Positions 58,100 to 64,000 of a stretch of DNA of 64,000 nt are shown piece after piece (the first letter of the stretch is position 1; each line of letters opens with the position of its first letter). The notes below the pieces were generated by a model. It did no database searches and was not told the origin of the DNA. It saw only the letters and a list, made by a program, of their open reading frames with translations. The DNA is from Slackia piriformis YIT 12062 (GTDB lineage Bacteria; Actinomycetota; Coriobacteriia; Coriobacteriales; Eggerthellaceae). Made by a program: the position numbers and the translations under genes. The stretch covers positions 1,055,114 to 1,119,113 of the forward strand of contig NZ_JH815198.1 in NCBI RefSeq assembly GCF_000296445.1. Direction: 5' to 3'.

Positions 58100-58184
58100 T
58101 GGTGCGGGCGAAAGGACTTGAACCTTCACGGGATTACCCACCAGAACCTAAATCTGGCGCGTCTGCCAATTCCGCCACGCCCGC
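58100..58184 (-). tRNA. tRNA-Leu (anticodon TAG)
   Basis: The 7-bp acceptor GCGGGCG/CGCCCGC, a D-arm, an anticodon loop TTTAGGT with anticodon TAG, a long variable arm typical of leucine tRNAs, and the TTCAAGT arm are present. The CCA end is encoded. Confidence 0.96.
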
Positions 58185-58344
58185 ACATTGCAAAGAATGC
58201 CCTTCTGGACACGCAACAGCACATGATAGCAAAAAGAGCACGCTGCGGGGAGTACAGGAACGGATTCATGCAACCTCCCCGTATCGCAAGGCGCGAACGC
58301 CCCGCATTGCAGCCTCTTCGGCGCTTTCGGCCTCTGCGTTTCTC

Positions 58345-60420
58345 CTACACCTTATCTTCGAGGTCAAGCTGCATCAAATGCACGTTCTCGCGCATGGTCT
58401 TCGCCGTTGAGCGGCTGATGCGTCCCTTCTCGTACATATCCTGGATATGGTCGAGCTCGAGGAAGCACGCCAGCCTGCGAACCTCTGTGGCCTTGTCCTC
58501 GACCCGCGCGGCCGTGCCTATGCCGCGGCCGATTCGCCTGAGACGACGAAGATCCCTTTGGATTTCTACCATCAAGGCGCTCACGTCTTCCGTGCGATAG
58601 CCCGGGTCATTCAGGCACACACGCAATTTAGAGAGGACGTGCTCTAAGGCGCGTATCTGAAATTCGCGAACCTCGAGGTCTTCGGGCGAGCACGCCGAGA
58701 AGAAACGGTGATCGTGAATGGAGCGCTTCACGGACTTCGCAATCAGCGCAGCACGCTTGCGCAAGACGCCGAAGAGCCACCAGATGTTGCGCTCGTGCCG
58801 AATAAGGTCCATCTCTTGCTGTATGCGCCGCAGCATGCGGTAGCCCGCCACGGCGGAGACCGATTCCTCGTCGATAGCGGCAAGCACGAACTCGCGTTCC
58901 CACCCGAGCGCCTCTACATGAAGCCCCGTGTCCTCCTCTTCGTAGCCCGTTCCCTGCTTGATGCGCTCGATTCGGTCGTTGTACTGCTTCATGACCGCCT
59001 GCGTGGCACGACGGTTCTCCTTCGTCTGGCGCGCCGCGAGGTCTTCGATGACGCCGCGCAAAACCTCTATGGAAGCCTGAATGTTCGCATCGACAGACGA
59101 GTCCTGCTTCTTGGGAAGAAGGACAGGCAAGACGAAGTTAGCCAGAAGCAATGTCACCAAGATCACGCCGCTGGCCAGAAAAATCAAAAAGTCCCTCTCG
59201 GAAAACGGCGCGGTAGCCGCACCCATGGAATACGGCAGCGTGAACATGATCGAAAGCGTGATGGCGCCCTTCGGGCCCGCTAGCGCAAGCGCGCAGGATT
59301 CGACCAGGGAGTCCTTGGTAAACAGCCTCACCGATTTCATGACACGCCTCACCTGGTCGGGAGACCCGCCACTGTTCTTCTGCTCCTTATGGGCACGCTG
59401 TTTACGGCCGATGTAATTCAAGGCAAGGAACCACAGCATGCGCACGCCTATAACCGCCGCGCTCAATGCCAAGACGAGCGCTATGAGCTCGGGGTTGCTC
59501 ACCGAACGCTCTTCCCACATGTCGCTCATCGCGTAAGGAAGCTGCACGCCAAGCAGGACGAAGACGATTCCATTGAGAATGAACGCCAGAACCTTCCAGA
59601 CGCTTGTCGAGACGATTTTCATGCGGGCAATGTTCGGGCCGATGCTTCGATTGAAAAACGAATAGGAAAGACCCGCCGCCACGACGGCCAGAATCCCCGA
59701 AACGTGCACCTCTTCGGCGATAAGGAACACGAAAAACGGCGTCAACACCTCAAGCAGGACGTGAAACGTCGTGTCCTCGAGCCCGAAATCGCGAACGCGG
59801 GAGACGAAGAAAGCAAGAATGGCCGCGCATACGAGGCCGAGGCCGATCCCTCCGAAAAAGCTCACGACAAACGACGTCGTGGCGTCGAGGAGAGAAAAGG
59901 CGCCCGTAGTAAGCGCGGCGATGGCGAACTGGAACGACACGACGCCCGATGCATCGTTGATAAGGGATTCCCCGGAAAGAAGGACCTCCTGCCGCTTGTT
60001 CAGGGAAGCGCGCTGCGACAAAGAAGCCACCGCCACCGCATCGGTAGGACCGAGCGCTGCACCGAGGGCGAAAGCGGCGGCCAGAGGAATGCTCGGCTGC
60101 AAGAAGTTGAGCATGAACCCCACGACGAGGATTGTGGCGACAACAAGGCCCACCGCCAGCGAAAGTATCACCGTCCTGTTCGACCAAAGAGCGACCTTGT
60201 CAACCTGGCGCGCCTCGTCGTAGAGCAGAGGCGCGATGAACAGCACCAAAAACAGCTCGGGGTCGAGGGAGAAGTTCGACGCGGTGAATCCGAAGAACGA
60301 AATCGCCACACCTATGGCTATCTGAATCAGGGGCGTCGAAACGCCGTGCACCACTTGGTTAATCAGCGCCGAGACGATGACGGCCAAGGCAAGGACAAGG
60401 ATGAAGCTGAATGTAGTCAT
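58345..60420 (-). CDS. CPA1-family Na+(K+)/H+ antiporter with a large cytoplasmic C-terminus
   Basis: The 691-residue protein starts at the ATG at 60420, overlapping the lipid kinase stop as ATGA. About 12 membrane segments fill residues 1-430; family motifs include FIAPLLYDEARQ, GPTDAVAVASLSQRAS, ESLINDASGVVSFQFAI with the ion-binding Asp, and AGPKGAITLSI. From about 430 to the end lies a helical soluble part of about 260 residues, with many charged coiled-coil-like stretches and no recognised nucleotide-binding domain. It probably exports Na+ or K+ in exchange for protons and helps pH or osmotic balance; the ion is not determinable. Confidence 0.88.
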   Translation of the reverse strand: MTTFSFILVLALAVIVSALINQVVHGVSTPLIQIAIGVAISFFGFTASNFSLDPELFLVLFIAPLLYDEARQVDKVALWSNRTVILSLAVGLVVATILVVGFMLNFLQPSIPLAAAFALGAALGPTDAVAVASLSQRASLNKRQEVLLSGESLINDASGVVSFQFAIAALTTGAFSLLDATTSFVVSFFGGIGLGLVCAAILAFFVSRVRDFGLEDTTFHVLLEVLTPFFVFLIAEEVHVSGILAVVAAGLSYSFFNRSIGPNIARMKIVSTSVWKVLAFILNGIVFVLLGVQLPYAMSDMWEERSVSNPELIALVLALSAAVIGVRMLWFLALNYIGRKQRAHKEQKNSGGSPDQVRRVMKSVRLFTKDSLVESCALALAGPKGAITLSIMFTLPYSMGAATAPFSERDFLIFLASGVILVTLLLANFVLPVLLPKKQDSSVDANIQASIEVLRGVIEDLAARQTKENRRATQAVMKQYNDRIERIKQGTGYEEEDTGLHVEALGWEREFVLAAIDEESVSAVAGYRMLRRIQQEMDLIRHERNIWWLFGVLRKRAALIAKSVKRSIHDHRFFSACSPEDLEVREFQIRALEHVLSKLRVCLNDPGYRTEDVSALMVEIQRDLRRLRRIGRGIGTAARVEDKATEVRRLACFLELDHIQDMYEKGRISRSTAKTMRENVHLMQLDLEDKV

Positions 60421-61355
60421 GAAGAGGGCCCTTCCTGGGAGGCGAAAAGAACATCGAGCTCTCGGGGCAAGACGGCGATATCGTAGCGATCGGCATGCAG
60501 GGCCTCGCCGTCTATTTGAGCTGGCGGCGGAACGTTGAAAACAAGACTCAGCGAGCGGGCGCGACCGAAAGAAAGCGTATCGGTGTAGCCGACGTGCTTT
60601 CCCTTTTTCGCCTTCAGGAAAATCTTCGCCGCCTGCGCAAAACCCAACGGAGGACGGGCGAAGCAGAAATCGAGAAGCCCATCGCATGGATCGGCATCGG
60701 GGCAGACCTTGAACCCACCGCCGTAAGTGGGGCCCACTTGCACGGCAAAAAGAAAGACGCCGACATCCCTGGGCTCTTTTTCGTCAATGGAAAACAAACA
60801 AGCGTATTCGTCACGGTGGAAGACGAGCTGATTGATGCCCTCCTCGAGAAAAAGCCTTGTTCCCTGACGCCCCGTACGCTCGCGGCGTTCATGCGTTCCA
60901 AGGGCGATAGCCGCATCGAGCCCGAACGACAACGTCTGCATGAAGTATTCGCCATTGCACATCCCCACGTCAGCCGCACGCCTGACGGCGGTGAGGAGCT
61001 GGGGGAAGGCCTCGGAGACCGACAGCCTCATGCCAAGCGTGCGCGCGTAATCGTTCCCGTTTCCGCATGGAAGCACGCCGAGAGCCGGACGCTGGGTCCG
61101 AGGGATTTTCATGAGCCCCTGAACGACTTCGTGAATGACCCCGTCTCCTCCGACAGCAAGAACGGTGTCGTAGGCGACCGAAGATGACGCCAGATCCGCC
61201 GCATGCCCTGATGCGTTCGTCGTTCGAATATCGAGCTCGAGAAAAGGCGTCTCGCCAACGGCGGATGCGTATTTCAAGAAAGCAGCCGCCCGCGCACCGT
61301 TGCCGTTTTGAGCCGCTGGATTCACGATGGCGAGGGTTCGTCCAAGATGGTGCAT
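60417..61355 (-). CDS. diacylglycerol-kinase-like lipid kinase (YegS/DagK family)
   Basis: The 312-residue soluble kinase has the family phosphate-binding region VLAVGGDGVIHEVVQGLM near residue 67 and GVLPCGNGNDYARTLGM near 92, and the C-terminal beta-domain with DGLLDFCF and QIDGEAL. The group phosphorylates diacylglycerol, sphingoid bases or similar lipids. Translation is coupled to the antiporter by ATGA. Confidence 0.92.
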   Translation of the reverse strand: MHHLGRTLAIVNPAAQNGNGARAAAFLKYASAVGETPFLELDIRTTNASGHAADLASSSVAYDTVLAVGGDGVIHEVVQGLMKIPRTQRPALGVLPCGNGNDYARTLGMRLSVSEAFPQLLTAVRRAADVGMCNGEYFMQTLSFGLDAAIALGTHERRERTGRQGTRLFLEEGINQLVFHRDEYACLFSIDEKEPRDVGVFLFAVQVGPTYGGGFKVCPDADPCDGLLDFCFARPPLGFAQAAKIFLKAKKGKHVGYTDTLSFGRARSLSLVFNVPPPAQIDGEALHADRYDIAVLPRELDVLFASQEGPSS

Positions 61356-61494
61356 GAGTTCGCCCTCCCCTTCGTTGCGCCGATTACGATTCTGTCATTA
61401 TACGAACACGCCGTGTGAAGCAGAGAAAAAGCACCGAAGATAGCCACAAAGAAATAAGACACAACTCGACCGAAAGCAAAATCTCGGCCGACAC

Positions 61495-61520
61495 ATAAAA
61501 AAGGGACGCTATCGCGTCCC
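61495..61520 (-). terminator. intrinsic terminator overlapping the stop of the 72-residue gene
   Basis: GGGACGCG and CGCGTCCC-type arms (61520-61503) contain the TAG stop in the loop and run into TTTTTT. This would end transcription just after the short gene. Confidence 0.85.
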
Positions 61521-61727
61521 AGGCTCGGCAACTTCCCAATTGCTCAAAAAGATGTCGCCGTTCTCGTAGGGGCAACGGCATTTGTCCTTGCCATCGCTGA
61601 CTTCGACCCAAAATCCATTGCGCCCGTATTTCCTATCGAGCGGATCGATTTTGTAAATCTGACCGGGTTCAAGGCTTACGCCGGTAATCAAAGAGCGCCT
61701 ACCTTTGTACCTCATCAGTTCACTCAT
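61509..61727 (-). CDS. 72-residue protein of unknown function
   Basis: The short gene starts at the ATG at 61727 (weak AGGCAAG upstream). The protein looks beta-rich (YKGRRSLITGVSLEPGQIYKID, GFWVEVSDGKDKCRCPY, DIFLSNWEV), with one CxC, and resembles an SH3-like small domain. The stop codon lies inside a perfect terminator, which supports it as a true gene. I do not recognise the family. Confidence 0.65.
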   Translation of the reverse strand: MSELMRYKGRRSLITGVSLEPGQIYKIDPLDRKYGRNGFWVEVSDGKDKCRCPYENGDIFLSNWEVAEPGTR

Positions 61728-61883
61728 TGCTTGCCTGCCCTTCTCGGCCTCTATCGACGCACCGTATTGTTCAGTAAATCTTCGTTTGCGAACCGCGATT
61801 CTACACGCAAGATGTATGCGGATGCAAGCGTTCTCTAACAACAGACGTTCGATGTTAACATTGCCGAATACCGTTTTGAGAAA

Positions 61884-61907
61884 TAAAAAAGGCCGGAAAA
61901 CCGACCT
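61884..61907 (-). terminator. terminator-like hairpin after the first tRNA-Lys
   Basis: AGGTCGG and CCGGCCT pair around TTTT and run into TTTTTA on the minus strand, 10 bases past the tRNA. Confidence 0.7.
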
Positions 61908-61916
61908 GAGAAATCA

Positions 61917-61992
61917 TGGTGGATCGTCGGGGACTCGAACCCCGGACCTTGGGATTAAGAGTCCCCTGCTCTACCAACTAAGCTAACGATCC
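61917..61992 (-). tRNA. tRNA-Lys (anticodon CTT), copy 1
   Basis: GGATCGT/ACGATCC acceptor, loop CTCTTAA with anticodon CTT, TTCGAGT arm and encoded CCA are all readable. It is identical to copy 2. Confidence 0.96.
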
Positions 61993-62034
61993 AAGTGAAG
62001 ATATGTATGTGTGCTTTGCGAAAAGCGCTTAGCT

Positions 62035-62062
62035 ATTATAACAAGCAAAATGGGTAATGCAA
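62035..62062 (-). promoter_or_regulatory. tRNA-Lys promoter
   Basis: TATAAT (62040-62035) has TTGCAT 16 bases upstream on the minus strand. The tRNA starts 43 bases downstream. Confidence 0.75.
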
Positions 62063-62265
62063 GCTGTTTTTCAGAATTTTTTCCAACGCCTCGAACCCTC
62101 TGCCCGAGAAACACCAAGAGGCACCGAGTCCATCTTGCAAGCCGCTCGCCCGAACCGCCCGCCCCGACGAAGCGTTGCCTCAAACGCTAGTGCAGGATGC
62201 CCAACCTCCATGCGCCGCTTCGGTTGCTCGCTCGAACCCTCTTGCTTCACCAGTCGTTAAACATG

Positions 62266-62290
62266 AAAAAGCCGGAGAAAACCTCCGGCT
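62266..62290 (-). terminator. intrinsic terminator after the second tRNA-Lys
   Basis: AGCCGGAG and CTCCGGCT pair perfectly around GTTTT and end in TTTTC on the minus strand, 10 bases after the tRNA. Confidence 0.8.
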
Positions 62291-62299
62291 GATAATTCA

Positions 62300-62375
62300 T
62301 GGTGGATCGTCGGGGACTCGAACCCCGGACCTTGGGATTAAGAGTCCCCTGCTCTACCAACTAAGCTAACGATCC
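62300..62375 (-). tRNA. tRNA-Lys (anticodon CTT), copy 2
   Basis: Same sequence as copy 1. It lies 77 bases after tRNA-His and is probably cotranscribed with it. Confidence 0.96.
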
Positions 62376-62452
62376 GAAAGAAGCTATGTAAAAGTACTGA
62401 GTCAAACTCGAAACTTCTGCATTCGATGCTTCATTCTTATGCAGAAGCGCGC

Positions 62453-62530
62453 TGGGGTGGGTAATCGGACTCGAACCGACGACCTCCAGAGCCACAATCT
62501 GGCGCCCTAACCAACTAGGCCATACCCACC
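62453..62530 (-). tRNA. tRNA-His (anticodon GTG)
   Basis: GTGGGTA/TACCCAC acceptor, loop TTGTGGC with anticodon GTG. The additional 5' G (-1) opposite C73, specific to tRNA-His, and the encoded CCA are visible. Confidence 0.96.
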
Positions 62531-62549
62531 ATTTCGTGCGCGAGTTGGT

Positions 62550-62578
62550 ATTATAGACAGGTCGCCGAACACATGCAA
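62550..62578 (-). promoter_or_regulatory. promoter of tRNA-His (and tRNA-Lys copy 2)
   Basis: TATAAT (62555-62550) has TTGCAT 17 bases upstream on the minus strand, with transcription toward the tRNA 20 bases further. Confidence 0.75.
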
Positions 62579-63006
62579 TACCTTATTTCAAATTTTTGCT
62601 TCTTTCGCTCCTTCGCCTTCTCGCGTCTCGCCTCCTGCCTTTTCCCTCGGCCAAAATGTAAAGCATTTTCGATCATGAGCCCCAGCGCCCTCCTTATCCC
62701 ACTCGTTTCGCCGCTCGGCATCATATGAACGGGGATTTGCTCTCTTCGTATCCGACAACAACCCCCACCGAAGCACACAAGGGTTCATAACCTCAATTTC
62801 TTTGCGCAGAAGGCCCCCGGGGAGAAGACTTCACTCGTAAGCAAAGACGGAAAGACTCGAACGAAGAATCCCATAGGCTTGATTGAATGCGGCGCATCAA
62901 GAAGCCCCATCGGCCGAAGAAACCGGCGAGCAGCCCGCTGCCCCGCACGCCCGTCGGCCTTCGAGAAAGCCGTTCAGCATTTCTGCACCGAGAGAGGTAT
63001 TTCCGC
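62579..63006. other. intergenic region without a recognisable gene
   Basis: About 430 bases. Short frames on both strands lack ribosome sites, and their residues are low-complexity. I see no gene, repeat or other structure. Confidence 0.5.
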
Positions 63007-63012
63007 TATAAT
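63007..63012 (+). promoter_or_regulatory. -10 box upstream of tRNA-Arg
   Basis: A perfect TATAAT lies 45 bases upstream of the tRNA. The -35 region is weak. Confidence 0.55.
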
Positions 63013-63056
63013 GCATGGGCATGCCTCGATGCCCGTTCGCGCATCGGCATCTTTTC

Positions 63057-63132
63057 GCCCCCGTGGCTCAATGGATAGAGCACCGGACTTCTAATCCGAT
63101 GGTTGTGGGTTCGAATCCCGCCGGGGGCGCCA
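63057..63132 (+). tRNA. tRNA-Arg (anticodon TCT)
   Basis: GCCCCCG/CGGGGGC acceptor, loop CTTCTAA with anticodon TCT, TTCGAAT arm and encoded CCA. Confidence 0.96.
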
Positions 63133-63140
63133 TGAAACCA

Positions 63141-63171
63141 AAAGCCGCCAGGGTTTACCGGCGGCTTTTTT
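63141..63171 (+). terminator. intrinsic terminator after tRNA-Arg
   Basis: AAAGCCGCC and GGCGGCTTT pair perfectly around AGGGTTTACC, followed by a T run on the plus strand. Confidence 0.85.
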
Positions 63172-63371
63172 CCATTATCCGGGAAGTCAGGATGCAAGCC
63201 TCCTTAAAACGCAGCGCTCTCAACCCTCGCTGAACCGCACCCTTATCTGGAAGCTGGATGCGCTTTGAAACGGGGGCATTAAAGCGGTTTGCGGCCCCAT
63301 TCAAGTAGTGGATAAGAGCAGGCTGGAGAGAACACGAATTCAAGACGGACAGGACAGCAATCTCCCAGGCT

Positions 63372-64000
63372 TCATTTCGCCATGGCCTTCAATTCCTCCA
63401 CAAAAAGAGACGCAGTCTCATCCTCCAGGAAGTCATCGCGATAGAGTACATAGAATTCCGTCGAGATTCTCAAGTCTTCAAGCTCGAATGCGCGACATTC
63501 TGCTCGACGGTCTATTCCGAACCGTGGAATAAGCGTCGCAGGAACAACTCCGAAAGACTCCGAAAAATCACCTGCAAAATATTCGAAATGGTCTCCGAAA
63601 GAAAGAGGCCGTATGGTAACAACCGCACCACGCTCGCGAAGACGCTCCGCAACGCCATCTCGTATGTAGCTACGATAAATATCGGGAGGAAGCACGATGT
63701 CCGCTCCGTCCAAGTCTACCGCCTGCAGGTTTTTCTTGGCAAAAAGAGGATTTCCTTCGGTCATGAGCAACATTACGGGTTCGCTCTGCAGCCTAAATCC
63801 TGAAACTCCGTCTGGAAATGGAGCCTTCGACGAATCCTTCCTCCAGCTTTTAAAGCCCGACACCACAATGTCGTTGCTCCCGTCCAACAACGCATCGACA
63901 GTGCTAGACGGACCAGCAACCGACACTATTTCAACAATCTTTTTCGGCGAGCGCTCTCGCAACGCGCGGCACGCTTTATACGCGTAGCTTTCGAGCCATG
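63372..64000 (-). CDS. LysR-type transcriptional regulator, effector-binding domain (partial)
   Basis: The gene runs off the right edge; the frame stays open to base 64000, reading WLESYAYKACRALRERS before the part that begins with a TTG. About 209 codons are visible. They match a LysR substrate-binding domain: VSVAGPSSTVDALLDGSNDIVV, LLMTEGNPLFAKKNLQAVDLDG, DGVAERLRERGAVVTIRPL. The DNA-binding domain is beyond the edge, so the family call depends on the effector domain. Confidence 0.75.
   Translation of the reverse strand, partial: WLESYAYKACRALRERSPKKIVEIVSVAGPSSTVDALLDGSNDIVVSGFKSWRKDSSKAPFPDGVSGFRLQSEPVMLLMTEGNPLFAKKNLQAVDLDGADIVLPPDIYRSYIRDGVAERLRERGAVVTIRPLSFGDHFEYFAGDFSESFGVVPATLIPRFGIDRRAECRAFELEDLRISTEFYVLYRDDFLEDETASLFVEELKAMAK

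Noticed and set aside
63057-63371. Possible integrase attachment site at tRNA-Arg
   Set aside because: No repeated 3' tRNA fragment and no integrase nearby were found.

Overview
The window looks like chromosomal core sequence of a high-GC anaerobic actinobacterium of the class Coriobacteriia, most likely an Eggerthellales member. Supporting signs are an actinobacterial-type integration host factor (mihF) next to gmk and rpoZ, an hrcA-dnaJ pair with a CIRCE-like operator, and oxygen-independent or anaerobe-type redox proteins (HemW, an EFR1-type ferredoxin-flavodoxin, a hydrogenase maturation protease, a NuoF/GltD-like Fe-S protein). The class is an inference from gene content; no rRNA is present to confirm it.

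Nearly all genes lie on the minus strand, so the order of transcription runs from high to low coordinates. From left to right: a Fe-S flavoprotein running off the left edge (1-463); a membrane protein of unknown function and uvrA (626-4490); a NarL-type two-component pair (4695-6678); a DNA processing block with xerC, trmFO, dprA, comM, yraN, rnhB and then rplS (6756-13889); a translation and heat-shock block with ybeY, rsmE, dgkA, mtaB, dnaJ and hrcA (14258-19345). A plus-strand island at 19583-22870 interrupts this. It holds an unusual MerR-like regulator, a membrane-anchored CxxC-repeat/Ltp protein, an EcsC-family protein, a 59-residue helical protein that I found by reading the sequence directly, and a 136-residue protein.

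Next come dus, hemW, a nitroreductase, an EFR1 ferredoxin, lepA, engB, an extended rpsT, holA and the DNA-uptake genes comEC and comEA (23057-34211); then thiI, rpoZ, gmk and mihF. The pyrimidine operon (pyrF, pyrD, pyrK, pyrC, pyrB, pyrR; 37108-42610) has a readable PyrR-type attenuator upstream of pyrR and an extra terminator-like hairpin between pyrC and pyrK. A plus-strand CmpB-type membrane protein follows (43121-44311), then a complete IS3-family element (44688-45912) with a 3-bp target duplication and a programmed -1 frameshift site.

The right part holds a membrane protein, a hydrogenase maturation protease, a thioesterase, recO, thrS (lacking the usual TGS domain), a zinc-ribbon membrane protein, valS, clpX, clpP, tig, tRNA-Leu, a CPA1 antiporter translationally coupled to a lipid kinase, a 72-residue protein, and a tRNA cluster (two identical tRNA-Lys(CTT), tRNA-His(GTG), and on the plus strand tRNA-Arg(TCT)). 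A LysR-type effector domain runs off the right edge.

How they fit together: dprA, comM, comEA, comEC and recO make a scattered natural-transformation set. clpX, clpP and tig form the usual proteostasis group next to the aminoacyl-tRNA synthetase genes. pyrRBCKDF encodes most of UMP synthesis except carAB and pyrE. The best candidate for an undescribed system is the plus-strand island 19583-22870, which combines membrane-active protein families with its own regulator in a strand-reversed, visibly more AT-rich block.
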